64,000 bases of DNA from Bathymodiolus brooksi (GCA_963680875.1 OY804579.1:12043506-12107505); one strand, 5' to 3'; numbered from the stretch's first letter, positions 58,501 through 61,381 are shown. Numbers and translations are program-made. Notes: generated by a model from the letters alone, not told the origin.

Positions 58501-61381
58501 AACAGTTTCATTACAACTGTCTTACTTCTTGGAGGAAATCCTCCACTTTGAACCCAACAATTTACGTTTGTAGTGCTGGAAAGATCTCCGACTTTACAAA
58601 ATGAATGGAACCCTCTTACAGAATACCCATTTTACTTGTTACAGGATTTGCTATGAACCAGTAAGATGAACAACATTTTCACACTGTTTGTGATAGTTAT
58701 TGTTCTATATTGTGGCAACTAAGTTTACAGTTGTGAGGGAGTCAGAGTTCCTAGGAAAAACAACCGTACATCGTGAAGTATCTGATTATCTTTGCAATGG
58801 GGGAGCAAGAGTTCTTACAAAAAACAACTGAGCATTATTTAAGGTACAAGTTGAGCACATCTCACAATGATTGTCAGTCATCTGAATGGGAACCTATATC
58901 TCATTAAGGACAGTAGTTACTGCTGAGCATCAATTCATTAAGGCAGTTCTATATATTTTGCAGACATGTATTGAGTATACCATGATGAAACACACTTACT
59001 TCTCTAGACTTCCCTTTTCCTTTACTTAATCCTGTAATAAAATAGTTACATTCAATTATATATAGTACTTTTATTAGAGTAAAATAAAAATAAATTGTAG
59101 ATTTTTTTTAATGGATTTGATTTGATTTATTGTGTTTAATGCCACTTTCAGCAATATTTCAGCTATATCATGGCGACCAGTTTTAGTGGTGGAGGAGGCC
59201 GGAGTACCCGGAGAGAACCACCGACCATGGGCAAGCAACTGGTAAACTTCATCACTTGTGGCTGCGAGTCGAGTGCTCCCTTTTTTGTAATTTACAAAGC
59301 CGCGCGCGAACCCACGTCGTATTGGGGATAGGCTTGTATGGGTTGTTATGTAATCCAACTACCTAACTCATTGAGCCACCCGGGCCCCTTTTTTAATGGA
59401 AGCATCACCTAGAACTTTGTTCTTTATTACAAAAACTTATTTCAACCTGTTCATAATTCAATGCTATTTTATGTAGTTTGACTATTTCCCATCCTATTTT
59501 ATACAAAATGTGTACTGCATTTTGTGCATTGCATCACAACAGCTTCCTGTGTACTCAGATATGGATAAAACAAGAAATTCAGATCAAGTCATAATTAACA
59601 AGATATGATTATAATCTAACGATTATGAAGTCTCCCAAACCGGCCACAGACAACCGGTTTAAAAAATAAATTAAAAGATACCTTTGAAATCGAACAATGT
59701 GGAATTTTTGCGGTATTGTGGCAGCCATTTTGAAAATGGAGACCGGTAGAAAATTTTCAATGACGGGAATCAATTCAGGACGATGAAATCGCACAATTTT
59801 GTATTTGTGAGGTATTGTGGCAGCCATTTTGAAAATGGCGACCGGTAGAAATTTTTCGATGTCAGGAATCATAATCTACCCACATATGAAATGTCATTGA
59901 AATCGCACAATGTTGAATTTGTGAGGTATTGTGGCAGCCATTTTGAAAATGGCGACCGGTAGAAATTTTTCGATGTCAGAATCAATTCGGGACATCATAA
60001 TCTACCTACAGATGAAATGTCGTTGAAATCGGACAATGTTGAATTTGTGCGGTATTGTGGCGGCCATTTTGAAAATGGCGACTGGTAGAAATTATTCAAT
60101 GTTGGGAATCACTTCGGGACATCATAATCTACCCACATATGAAATGTCGTAGAAATCGGACAATGTTGAATTTGTGCGGTATTGTGGCGGCCATTTTGAA
60201 AATGGTGACCGCTAGAAATTTTCCAATGTCGGGAATCAATATCTACCCACATATCAAATTGTGATGATATCGGACAATGTTTAATTTTTGCGGTATTGTG
60301 GCGGCCATTTTGAAAATGGTGATCGGGAATCAATTCGGGACATCATTATCTACCCACATATCAAATTTTGATGATATCGGACAATGTTGAATTTTTACCC
60401 CCCATTTTTATGCCGTGTTTTGGCAGACATCTTGAAAATTTGAAAACGCAGAATTGCTCCTCTAATGGTGACCTATCACTATGTCAAATTTTATGTCTCT
60501 ATCATTATCCAGTTAGAAGTTATCAACATTAATGTACGAAATTTCAAGTTTCCCATAAGATTCTATAGTAACCCCCACCCCCTTTGAACCCCCAAAAATA
60601 TGGCTTTGACCCCCTTTACCACAAATCTGAAAACTTTAGGATCATCTAGATACATATATCTATAACTCCACCAAGTTTCATGAAATTCTGTCCTGTAGTT
60701 CCTGAGATCTGCCGTGGACAAGTTCATGCTTCGCGGAAAGAAAGAATAAGAATAAGAATAAGAATAAGAATAATAAAAATAATAATAAGAAACGGAGCAA
60801 AAACAATAAGTCCCCCAAACTTTGTTTGGGAGACTTAATAATAAGAAACGGAGCAAAAACAATAAGTCCCCCAAACTTTGTTTGGGAGACTTAATAATAA
60901 TAAGAAACGGAGAGGGAGACTTAAGTATATTAAGGACATCCTGCTTTTATTCATCAGGTCTTAAACGTTGATATAAAGATTGATATTGTAAATAACAAGG
61001 ATGTAACTGTATGCCAGAGCTCACCTCACTTGAAACAAAATAGGGAGACTTGACTTCTCCCTTAGAGAACAAGAGGGAGAAAAGAAGGCATGACAGAGAC
61101 TTACAATGGCTTCAGAGAGACATGTTTCCGCAAAATGTGTTGATTCTTTACATAATTTTTTTTTTTAATATTTGCATGTATTCTAATATAACATCTTGTT
61201 AATATCTTAATATTTAATTTTAAATGATTTTTTTTTGTAATTTTTATTATTGTTGAACTACCAGTATATCAAACTTACTTGATTTTGGCTTTTTTGTCGG
61301 TGTTGGGGTGGTTTTCTTTACAGCACTGTCCAGGAATTCAAATAAATATTCTTCATGATCTTTTCCTTCACCCTCTAATGC
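10304..61381 (-). CDS. SAFB-like: SAFB/SLTM-family RNA-binding protein, 17 internal exons (5' and 3' ends missing)
   Basis: Family proteins are nuclear matrix/chromatin-associated regulators of transcription and RNA processing with an N-terminal SAP DNA-binding domain, a central RRM and a Glu/Arg-rich C-terminal half. Seventeen minus-strand exons with consensus acceptors and GT donors join without a phase conflict (3,022 nt, about 1,007 codons). Order: end of SAP region, acidic and Lys/Glu-rich segments, RRM (about residues 460-540; NLWVSGL and CYGFVTM as RNP-like motifs), SVERAKSEP junction, Lys/Ser and Asp/Arg linkers, VLSFDKIK (SAFB has a very similar VSFDKVK), Arg/Glu coiled coil, DDYWSEPKR, Arg/Asp/Ser-rich tail. 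The RRM sequence and its position make the family call strong; whether it is SAFB or SLTM is not decided, since invertebrates often have one gene. The SAP exon(s), start codon, stop codon, promoter and poly(A) site are not seen. Introns reach 15 kb because of inserted repeats. Coordinates span introns; exons are listed separately. Confidence 0.9.
10865..11812 (+). mobile_element. Non-autonomous element with TGACCTTGACCTTTG tandem core
   Basis: Bounded by AGCCGAGTTGC (10,884-10,894) and GCAACTCGGCT (11,802-11,812), an 11-bp inverted repeat; a small hairpin GCACC-AAA-GGTGC sits just outside the left one. The core has degenerate ~140-150 bp repeats: GTGATCTTGACCTTTGACCC at about 11,330, GTGACCTTGACCTTT at 11,468 and 11,621, each followed by a CTTCCTCCTCTCACCAxCAGG-like block and GATATCGTGCGGAAACGAAA-like block. 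Same general type as 17.75-18.13 kb. Confidence 0.7.
11813..12378. other. Intron P-Q sequence, nothing recognised
   Basis: AT-rich unique-looking sequence between the tandem-core element and the SINE. A 62-codon plus-strand frame near 12,258 overlaps the SINE and has no recognisable content. Confidence 0.4.
12379..12612 (-). mobile_element. tRNA-derived SINE (type 1, bivalve RUDI/MESC-like)
   Basis: Minus-strand copy. Read on that strand it starts GGGCTGTCGGGGTTGTGATC, contains a B-box-like stretch (GTGAGCTCGAATCTCGC) and ends in the block TATAACTGAAATATTGTTGA followed by AAGCAGCGTTATATG. Related copies at 14.1, 18.2, 18.6 and 19.7 kb. Family name is from recollection of style. Confidence 0.75.
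12656..12823 (-). CDS. SAFB-like exon P (Arg/Asp-rich tail)
   Basis: 168 nt, phase 2 in and out. Encodes [20 protein letters not shown] and a run of [20 protein letters not shown]. Begins about 45 bp from the end of a SINE (12,379-12,612) in the next intron. Donor GTTTTA is weak but in phase. Confidence 0.85.
13034..13159 (-). CDS. SAFB-like exon O (DDYWSEPKR motif)
   Basis: 126 nt, phase 2 in and out. Encodes [20 protein letters not shown], then [20 protein letters not shown]. The DDxYW-x-E-x-KR arrangement is similar to the DAYWPEAKR stretch in vertebrate SAFB, which anchors the C-terminal part of the model. Confidence 0.9.
13160..13836. other. Intron N-O, nothing recognised
   Basis: AT-rich single-copy-looking intron with no repeat or exon signal that I can support. 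The Ser/Phe-rich plus-strand frames at its right end belong to the complement of exon N. Confidence 0.5.
13837..13971 (-). CDS. SAFB-like exon N (coiled coil continuation)
   Basis: 135 nt, phase 2 in and out. Encodes [20 protein letters not shown] followed by [20 protein letters not shown] and FEQL. Donor GTATGT. Confidence 0.9.
14146..14389 (+). mobile_element. tRNA-derived SINE (type 1), near full length
   Basis: Starts GGGGCCATCGTGGTCGTATG (A-box region), has a B-box-like GAGTTCAAATCTCACTCC, a conserved central GTGATAAAGTATGTCAGTGA, the 3' block CCGCCACAATATAACTGAAA and a CCCTAACCCTTA-type simple tail. Inserted in the intron between exons M and N, antisense to the gene. Confidence 0.85.
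14688..14851 (-). CDS. SAFB-like exon M (Arg/Glu coiled coil)
   Basis: 164 nt, phase 0 to 2, TTTACAG acceptor and GTAAAT donor. Encodes [20 protein letters not shown], then further Arg/Glu/Gln repeats ending LAREREQL(R). Predicted long charged helix, the family's Arg/Glu-rich region. Confidence 0.9.
14934..14951 (-). CDS. SAFB-like exon L (18-nt micro-exon, KIEKEK)
   Basis: A polypyrimidine tract with seven C and AG is followed by AAAATTGAAAAGGAAAAA and then a perfect GTAAGT donor. Phase 0 on both sides, so skipping or including it keeps the frame and adds six residues at the start of the coiled-coil region. No transcript is available to prove use. Confidence 0.6.
15019..15245 (+). repeat. 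Degenerate tandem duplication (~109-129 bp)
   Basis: GTCAAAATGACTCTTATTT at 15,019 and GTCAAAACGGCTCTTATTT at 15,128; CTGCAGCAATAATAA recurs at 15,101 and 15,230. The second copy carries an extra ~20 bp. Confidence 0.75.
15246..15300 (+). mobile_element. SINE 3' fragment interrupted by hAT element
   Basis: CAACCGCCACAATAGAACTG ... GAAAGTAGCATTACACACCA matches the 3' part of the type 1 SINE. Its CATAACCCTAACCC tail continues after the hAT element at 16,073, showing that the latter landed in the SINE tail. Confidence 0.75.
15301..16072 (+). mobile_element. hAT-type non-autonomous element
   Basis: Left end (C)AGGGTTCACCAAAC and right end GTGTGGCGAGCCCT are imperfect inverted repeats. Flanks CCATAACC (15,293-15,300) and GCATAACC (16,073-16,080) are an 8-bp target duplication with one mismatch. 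GGCGA/TCGCC motifs are clustered near the left end. No transposase frame. The right third (about 15,900-16,060) is shared, inverted, with 61.03-61.15 kb. Confidence 0.7.
15900..16062 (-). repeat. Dispersed repeat, second inverted copy at 61.03-61.15 kb
   Basis: AAAACATGTCTCTATGACG ... GTCATGCCTTCACTTCTCCC ... GAGGGAGAAGTCAAGTCTCC here corresponds to the complement of GGGAGACTTGACTTCTCCCT ... GAAGGCATGACAGAGACTTA ... AGACATGTTTCCGCAAAATG at 61,041-61,139. Confidence 0.7.
16218..16459 (-). CDS. SAFB-like exon K (ends in SFDKIK motif)
   Basis: 242 nt, phase 1 to 0, acceptor ATGAACAG, donor GTTTGT. Encodes a Lys/Glu/Thr-rich linker ([20 protein letters not shown]...) ending [12 protein letters not shown]. 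The SFDKIK motif matches the conserved SFDKVK/IK position just before the Arg/Glu-rich region in the family. A plus-strand Ser/Phe/Leu-rich frame over the same bases is only the complement. Confidence 0.88.
16460..16894. other. Intron J-K, nothing recognised
   Basis: AT-rich intron; a 61-codon plus-strand frame (16,545-16,730) has no recognisable content and no splice or start context to support it. Confidence 0.5.
16895..17119 (-). CDS. SAFB-like exon J (Asp/Lys/Arg-rich)
   Basis: 225 nt, phase 1 in and out. Encodes [20 protein letters not shown], then repeated [16 protein letters not shown] motifs and ends KKTRTSA. RS/KD-like low complexity as in SAFB linkers. Donor GTAGGT. Confidence 0.88.
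17120..17750. other. Intron I-J left part, poly-T tract only
   Basis: AT-rich; a poly-T run lies at about 17,639-17,655. No exon or element end found. Confidence 0.5.
17750..18127 (+). mobile_element. Non-autonomous element, TGACCTTGACCTTTGACC core, hairpin end
   Basis: Two ~130 bp core repeats (CAGTGACCTTGACCTTTGAC at 17,824; CAGTGACCTTAACCTTTGAC at 17,976), each with GGGTTCTTCCCCTTCCACAG and ATACAGAACTAAAGTTAT blocks, then a tail ending in the palindrome GCCCGTCTCGAGACGGGC (18,104-18,121) and ATATAAAAA. The left end carries ATGCCCGTC. Same architecture as the 10.9-11.8 kb element. Confidence 0.7.
18174..18275 (-). mobile_element. SINE type 1 fragment
   Basis: GGGTTAGGGTTATGGTGTAT, then CACCACTTTTCAGTTATATT and GTGGCAGAGGAAACCGGAGT are the complement of the SINE 3' half; the tRNA-like head is missing. 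Confidence 0.7.
18364..18475 (-). CDS. SAFB-like exon I (post-RRM Ser/Lys linker)
   Basis: 112 nt, phase 0 to 1. Starts [10 protein letters not shown], completing the SVER-AKSEP junction that in SAFB proteins ends the RRM, then [19 protein letters not shown]. Likely flexible and basic. Confidence 0.9.
18618..18843 (-). mobile_element. tRNA-derived SINE (type 1)
   Basis: Minus-strand copy ending CAACTACCATACGATCACAA CC and GGCCCC at the head side, with ATGTCACTTTCAACAATATT at the 3' side. Internally shortened around the B-box. Lies in the intron between exons H and I. Confidence 0.75.
19247..19396 (-). CDS. SAFB-like exon H (RRM second half)
   Basis: 150 nt, phase 0 to 0, GTAAGT donor. Encodes [20 protein letters not shown] continuing into [20 protein letters not shown] and [17 protein letters not shown] is the RNP1 position. 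The sequence is nearly what is known for vertebrate SAFB/SLTM RRMs, the strongest homology in the window. Confidence 0.97.
19397..20081. other. Intron G-H right part
   Basis: Apart from the SINE fragment at 19,745-19,860 and an imperfect hairpin near 19,939-19,966 (GGTCAATAT...ATATTGACTGG), nothing recognised. Confidence 0.4.
19745..19860 (-). mobile_element. SINE type 1 fragment, diverged
   Basis: TTCTTCAACAATATATTTCA, GTTACATCATGACAGTGAGT and GAGGGGGAATCAAGGGTACC correspond to the 3' half of the type 1 SINE. Confidence 0.6.
20082..20248. mobile_element. Palindromic (foldback) MITE, ~77-bp arms
   Basis: Left arm AACAAATAGTTCATGGCACT ... CACAAAATAATATATGGACC; right arm GGTCCATATAATATTTTGTG ... 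GTGCCATGAACTATTTGTT. Loop TCAGCTTCGCTTC. A few mismatches and small indels in the arms. No open frame; a 65-codon minus frame across it is a by-product. Confidence 0.85.
20904..21040. mobile_element. Palindromic MITE, 61-bp arms, 59/61 paired
   Basis: Arms 20,904-20,964 (ATTAGTGTCTTCTCCCTCGT ... GAGGTATAGTGCC) and 20,980-21,040, loop of 15 bases. By direct comparison the arms differ at two positions only, suggesting a recent origin or gene conversion. Confidence 0.9.
21041..22138. other. Intron G-H left part
   Basis: Contains a SINE 3' scrap at about 21,173-21,215 (ATATAGCTGAAATATTGCTA) and a weak inverted pair GTAGCCCAACA (21,840) / TGATGGGCTACT (21,951) with GGCCCC motifs, possibly a worn hAT MITE. 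Nothing else recognised. Confidence 0.4.
22139..22233 (-). CDS. SAFB-like exon G (RRM first half)
   Basis: 95 nt, CACACAG acceptor, GTAACT donor, phase 1 to 0. Encodes [20 protein letters not shown] followed by [19 protein letters not shown] is the RNP2 position of the RRM (beta 1) and [12 protein letters not shown] is helix alpha 1. This is the diagnostic SAFB-type RRM start. Confidence 0.95.
22234..22998. other. Intron F-G right part, homopolymers only
   Basis: Poly-T run at about 22,757-22,775 and poly-C run at about 23,000-23,016. No exon or element recognised between exon G and the tandem array. Confidence 0.45.
23017..23540 (+). repeat. Tandem array of ~161-171 bp, three copies
   Basis: CAGCACAACTTCTCTGAAAC at 23,067, CAGCACAACTCCTCTGAAAC at 23,238 and CAGTGCAACTCCTCTGAAAC at 23,399, each followed by ACAGAATTTCATGAAACTTG, GGACACCATATGTAGTTGTG and ATTTTGTGGxAGTTATxxxC. 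Preceded by a C-run and ACACTTTTGTGGGGAGACAT. The minus-strand frames across it are repeat by-products. Confidence 0.85.
23560..26330. other. Intron F-G middle, very AT-rich, little recognised
   Basis: A short inverted pair (TTTTCATTGGATAATTTT near 23,846 and ATATCCAATGAAA near 23,951) and a SINE scrap near 25,790-25,833 (AATGCTGCTAAAGTTGATGT) are all I can name. The 60-80 codon frames near 24.8, 25.1, 25.4 and 25.7 kb show no domain, start or splice support. Confidence 0.4.
26340..26640 (+). repeat. Worn monomers related to the 7 kb array
   Basis: GGTGGCCATCTTGGATTTCC at 26,354, GATGGCAGCCATCTTACGAT at 26,455, GAAGGCCATCAAGGAACATT and AGCCGTTTCAGTGAAGATTA match the boxes of the array monomers at low similarity. 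Confidence 0.6.
26674..27594 (+). mobile_element. Tandem-core element (GGCCATTTTGAAAATGG family), copy 1
   Basis: Starts TAACAAGATATGATTATAAT then GAAGTCTCCCAAACCGGCCA; ends GTTTGGGAGACTTA (inverted relative to AAGTCTCCCAAAC). Core of ~100-130 bp repeats with GCGGTATTGTGGxxGCCATT and AAAATGGCGACCGGTAGAAA, each GCCATTTTGAAAATGGC itself palindromic. Followed by CATTATCCAGTTAGAAGTTA and GAAACGGAGCAAAA blocks shared with copy 2 at 59.6 kb. Confidence 0.85.
27628..27800 (+). repeat. 28-bp minisatellite, about six copies
   Basis: GGTGGATACAGTATTATTAT followed by TTTTTTAA is repeated with few changes; last copies are diverged (GATACTGTATTTTAAT). Confidence 0.9.
27801..28278. other. Intron E/F region; possible SINE/LINE 3' tail
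   Basis: GGATGTAAAGTGCTTAGTGT ... GATATGCGCTATATAAATAT followed by TATAATAATAATAATT (27,893-27,964) looks like the GTAAAGCGC...GCGCTATATAAAT tail seen in several LINE-related SINEs. The rest is unremarkable. Confidence 0.45.
28279..28313 (-). CDS. SAFB-like exon F (35-nt small exon)
   Basis: Encodes (S)[11 protein letters not shown](G) between TTTTCAG and GTAAAA. It converts the phase 2 end of exon E into the phase 1 needed by the RRM exon, which is the main reason to accept it. Confidence 0.75.
28314..29452. other. Intron E-F, nothing recognised
   Basis: AT-rich. A Lys/Arg-rich 66-codon minus frame (28,405-28,605) has no matching splice phase for the gene and no domain, so it is not called. 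Confidence 0.45.
29453..29954 (-). CDS. SAFB-like exon E (Lys/Glu/Ser/Thr-rich, pre-RRM)
   Basis: 502 nt, begins after TTCTTTAG with [13 protein letters not shown] and runs through [15 protein letters not shown] and an acidic central stretch to DTKSAAKR. Phase 1 in, phase 2 out. The donor is GTCGGT, weaker than the GTAAGT-type donors of most other exons, but the next possible GT (three bases on, GTTTGG) would put exon F out of frame. Confidence 0.85.
29955..31655. other. Intron D-E, SINE scrap only
   Basis: A SINE type 1 3' scrap at about 31,041-31,085 (GTTTATGGTGTTTAATGCCA CTTTCAAC). No other repeat or exon supported. Confidence 0.45.
31656..32100 (-). CDS. SAFB-like exon D (Glu/Lys/Val-rich)
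   Basis: 445 nt, phase 0 in (ATTTCAG), phase 1 out (GTAAGT). Encodes about 148 residues of low-complexity Glu/Lys/Val/Pro sequence with repeated KVEEP/PAEEP-like motifs ([19 protein letters not shown]). Probably disordered. The single long open frame, lack of tryptophan and splice phase agreement support a real exon. Confidence 0.85.
32368..32898 (+). mobile_element. hAT-type MITE, 531 bp
   Basis: Left TAGTGATGGGAATCG, right end CATCAGTGCACCACTA; flanks CAATCAAT (32,360-32,367) and CAATCGAT (32,899-32,906) form an 8-bp target duplication with one mismatch. GATCGT/CGATCA motifs are dense near both ends. No transposase. Confidence 0.75.
34208..34545 (+). repeat. Fragment of a molluscan-type dispersed repeat
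   Basis: AACAAGAGCACCGCCCACGG GTGCTGGACGCTCGAC begins with a hairpin (AGCACC...GGTGCT) like the left ends of the 10.9 and 17.8 kb elements and continues with CTACAAGTGTATTGAGTTTC and AATAGCTTTGATAGTTATGG. No right end seen. Confidence 0.5.
35290..35542. repeat. Older repeat split by the TTAA transposon (left part)
   Basis: GTTGCTTAGCGCCAACTCAG ... TTTTCAGCTATATCATGGCG resembles the SINE 3' block; CTCGGGTTGACACTCGGACA and TTACTCTTTCTCC precede the TTAA. The other side, TGCTACGTGCTTAGCGGAGA (39,615 on), appears to continue the same sequence. Confidence 0.45.
35711..35875 (+). pseudogene. Transposase-like gene remnant, exon 1
   Basis: ATG at 35,711 opens [20 protein letters not shown], then [20 protein letters not shown] and [15 protein letters not shown], with a GTAAGA donor at phase 0. 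The frame is open further upstream to 35,597. Cys/Lys-rich start. I do not recognise a domain in this exon alone; its link to exon 2 by phase and position is the evidence. Likely non-functional because the downstream catalytic part is absent. Confidence 0.55.
36070..38781 (+). mobile_element. Helitron-like tandem-core element, family 1 core (complete)
   Basis: Left end AGAGGCTCTCAAGAGCCTGT then ATCATTCACCTGG; right end ACGACGGACGCCAAGTGATG then hairpin GTTCACCTGGACC-TTT-GGTACAGGTGAAC and CTAA (38,778-38,781). The core has about seven ~332 bp dimers of the same two halves as the 1-7,241 array, more diverged at both edges. No replicase or helicase frame. Confidence 0.85.
38801..39079 (+). pseudogene. 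Transposase-like gene remnant, exon 2 (truncated)
   Basis: Acceptor ATATATGCTGGCAG then [67 protein letters not shown]....R.G..S.L.I.C is, from memory, the start of the Mutator-like transposase domain found in many invertebrate repeat proteins, with a CxxC pair. After about 39,000 the sequence turns into non-homologous terminal DNA and the frame stops at 39,079. Phase 0 fits exon 1; the intron (35,876-38,800) is almost filled by the inserted tandem element. Confidence 0.6.
40150..40737 (+). mobile_element. Helitron-like element, worn, family 3-like monomers
   Basis: GTCAGCCATCTTGGATAGAA (40,207) and CCTGTCATCTTGGATGGAGA (40,499) with AGTGGTTTAAGAGGAGAA / CAGAGTTTCAGAAGAGAAGA boxes, then GATGGCAAATGCTCACCCTG ATTACTCAGGTGAGCTAA. 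Left end not located. Confidence 0.65.
40738..43344. other. Intron C-D right part, little recognised
   Basis: AT-rich. A poly-C run near 41,851 and TAGTGATGCACCAGG near 42,832 (hAT-end-like) are the only marks. The 71-codon plus frame at 41,499 shows no domain. Confidence 0.4.
43345..43572 (-). CDS. SAFB-like exon C (acidic)
   Basis: 228 nt, phase 0 to 0, acceptor TTGCAG and donor GTGAGA. Encodes 76 residues starting [15 protein letters not shown] and continuing Glu/Lys/Asp-rich. The acidic block between SAP and RRM is typical of the family. The plus-strand Ser/Phe-rich frame here is only its complement. Confidence 0.85.
43627..44055. mobile_element. MITE with ~25-bp terminal inverted repeats
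   Basis: Ends AAATATGTGTGTTTACGG (left, to 43,652) and CCGTAAACACACATATTT (right, from 44,030), both extended by A/T runs. CGACCCTA motifs repeat inside (GTCCGACCCTATTTTTCAGC, CCGCCGACCCTAACC, TTCGACCCTAGATTTTTT). No transposase. Lies 55 bp upstream of exon C. Confidence 0.75.
44123..44286 (+). mobile_element. tRNA-derived SINE (type 2)
   Basis: GGGTGGCTCAATGAGTTAGG TAGTTGG serves as the A-box region and GTGGGTTCGCACCCGGC as a clear B-box; then a TTGTATATTACAAAAAAGGG break and the block GTGATAAAGTTTACCAGTTG shared with type 1. Copies also at 54.0 and 59.1 kb. Confidence 0.8.
44526..45764. mobile_element. DNA transposon derivative containing a nested MITE
   Basis: Perfect 11-bp inverted ends ACTTTAGCAGT (44,526-44,536) and ACTGCTAAAGT (45,754-45,764), with TTACTGGCCAG and TCACTGGCCGTGGGCCACTG subterminal motifs. 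No clear target duplication. The 347-bp MITE at 44,966 sits inside. Confidence 0.6.
44966..45312. mobile_element. MULE-like MITE, perfect 44-bp TIRs, 10-bp target duplication
   Basis: Left arm 44,966-45,009 starts CAATCGTAACTACTCGGCCA and ends CTACAAATAACCT; the right arm 45,269-45,312 is its exact complement. GTTCTTACTT flanks both sides (44,956-44,965 and 45,313-45,322). 9-11 bp duplications and long inverted repeats are typical of Mutator-like elements. No coding capacity. Confidence 0.9.
45765..47204. other. Intron B-C, nothing recognised
   Basis: AT-rich DNA without element ends or exon signals that I can support. Confidence 0.45.
47205..47321 (+). repeat. 37-bp tandem repeat, three copies
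   Basis: GAGGCACCATGCCATGCCAT then AATACATACAAAATATG starts at 47,205, 47,242 and 47,279, with a partial fourth at 47,316. Copies are nearly identical. Confidence 0.95.
47322..48397. other. Intron B-C; one diverged ~80 bp duplication
   Basis: TGGAGGTACAAAAGAAAGCA and GTTGAGGTACAATAAAAAAA, each followed by TTTTCAACAG and ATGAAATAxATAATAT, at about 47,403 and 47,472. Nothing else named. Confidence 0.45.
48401..49020 (-). mobile_element. PIF/Harbinger-like derivative, 620 bp
   Basis: ~47-bp terminal inverted repeats with two mismatches (left AGCCCAGTATACACGATACA, right complement AGCCCGGTATACACGATGCA) and the 3-bp duplication TAA on both sides (48,398-48,400; 49,021-49,023), the Harbinger signature. 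Extra internal copies of the ACTTGAATTCAAG palindrome lie near both ends. A Myb/SANT-like fragment remains inside. Confidence 0.9.
48590..48777 (-). pseudogene. Myb/SANT-like (MADF) protein fragment of Harbinger element
   Basis: Minus frame from ATG at 48,775: [44 protein letters not shown] Trp-x-x-E-x-I-x-x-L-I-x-x-I-E-x-H-P start is typical of the SANT/MADF-like second protein of PIF/Harbinger elements. Homology fades after about 45 residues; the frame then runs into the terminal repeat, so it is a truncated remnant. Confidence 0.6.
49099..53131 (+). mobile_element. Helitron-like tandem-core element, family 2 core, split by 2.2 kb insertion
   Basis: Left end AGAGGCTCGGCACTGAGCTG AGCCTGTGTCGCTCACC; right end GGACGACGGATGCCAAAAGC TCATATTGCCTTTGGTAAGG TGAGCTAA. 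Core monomer ~155 bp: AGAGGACCTTCCATAGATGC, TTCCTACCAAGTTTCGGTTC, CGGTTTCAGAGGAGAAGATT, CCAATCAGAAACAAGAATTG, CCTGTGGTGGCCATGTTTGT. About eight monomers left of the insertion and four right of it. Confidence 0.85.
50352..52565. mobile_element. DNA transposon derivative inserted in a family 2 monomer
   Basis: Ends CAGGGGTCGAC and GTCGACCCCTG are perfect 11-bp inverted repeats. Flanks TAGAAG and TAGATG agree with a 6-bp duplication of the monomer sequence CATAGATGCTTCC. Subterminal TGGCCC/GGGCCA motifs occur on both sides. 2,214 bp with no recognisable transposase. The CAGGGG end suggests hAT, but hAT normally gives 8 bp, so the superfamily is left open. Confidence 0.75.
53132..54034. other. 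Intron B-C spacer, poly-C run only
   Basis: A C-run at about 53,194-53,209 and a TA microsatellite near 53,658. The minus frames of 60-77 codons here have no support. Confidence 0.45.
54035..54140 (+). mobile_element. tRNA-derived SINE (type 2), head only
   Basis: GGGTGGCTCAATGAGTTAGG ... CAGCGTGGGTTCGCACCCGG CTTTGTAATTTACAAA, then directly abuts the next Helitron-like element at 54,142. The 3' half is missing. Confidence 0.8.
54142..55608 (+). mobile_element. Helitron-like tandem-core element, family 2 core
   Basis: Left end AGAGGCTCAGTGGGCTGCCC (a C-run follows) CACTGAGCCTGTGTCGCTCA; right end GACAAGTGATGGCAAAAGCT, CACATTGCCTTTGGCAAGGT GAGCTAA. Eight to nine ~155 bp monomers; a two-monomer block near 54,520-54,830 is repeated at about 54,835-55,145. 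Confidence 0.88.
55840..58287 (+). mobile_element. Helitron-like tandem-core element, family 3 core
   Basis: Left end AGAGGCTCAGGTGAGCCTGT ATCGCTCACCTG; right end AGCTAACGGATGGACGACGG, then GCTCACATGGCCTATGGCCA GGTGAGCTAA. First four monomers ~166 bp (CATAGGGTCCTATGTTAAAA, GCCATCTTGGATGGAGGTC), then dimers of ~321 bp (CATAGGGTCCAATGTTAAAC at 56,938, 57,258, 57,580, 57,900) with an identical block repeated at 642 bp. Confidence 0.88.
58288..58999. other. Intron B-C end, nothing recognised
   Basis: AT-rich, with a SINE-like scrap near 58,700 (TTGTTCTATATTGTGGCAAC). No exon supported. Confidence 0.4.
59000..59031 (-). CDS. SAFB-like exon B (32-nt small exon)
   Basis: Encodes (R)[10 protein letters not shown] between TTATTACAG and GTAAGT. 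Phase 1 in, phase 0 out, matching exons A and C. Short and basic; supported mainly by perfect splice sites and phase agreement. Confidence 0.65.
59115..59392 (-). mobile_element. tRNA-derived SINE (type 2), full length
   Basis: Minus-strand copy: head GGGCCCGGGTGGCTCAATGA, A-box GAGTTAGGTAGTTGGATTAC, B-box GGGTTCGCGCGCGGC, break TTACAAAAAAGGGAGC, then the type 1-like 3' block CATGATATAGCTGAAATATT, GCTGAAAGTGGCATTAAACA. Shows that type 2 is a different head on the same 3' body. Confidence 0.85.
59596..60905 (+). mobile_element. Tandem-core element (GGCCATTTTGAAAATGG family), copy 2
   Basis: Same left end as the 26.7 kb copy (TAACAAGATATGATTATAAT ... GAAGTCTCCCAAACCGGCCA). Six core repeats spaced ~100-130 bp. 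The right end, with hairpin TAAGTCCCCCAAAC-TTT-GTTTGGGAGACTTA, occurs twice in tandem (about 60,790-60,836 and 60,855-60,893), then a fragment GAAACGGAGAGGGAGACTTA. Confidence 0.85.
61030..61150 (+). repeat. Dispersed repeat, partner of 15.9-16.06 kb
   Basis: GGGAGACTTGACTTCTCCCT ... GAGGGAGAAAAGAAGGCATG ... CATGTTTCCGCAAAATGTG; inverted relative to the 15.9 kb copy. It follows the tandem-core element and ends about 130 bp from exon A. Confidence 0.7.
61279..61381 (-). CDS. SAFB-like exon A (just after SAP domain)
   Basis: 103 nt, enters in phase 0 after TTTTATTAG and leaves in phase 1 at GTAAGT. Encodes [18 protein letters not shown]... followed by a basic Thr/Pro/Lys stretch. The ALEGEG start resembles the segment that directly follows the SAP helix in SAFB proteins, so the SAP exon should lie upstream (above 61,400, probably beyond the window). 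First supported exon of the model. Confidence 0.75.
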
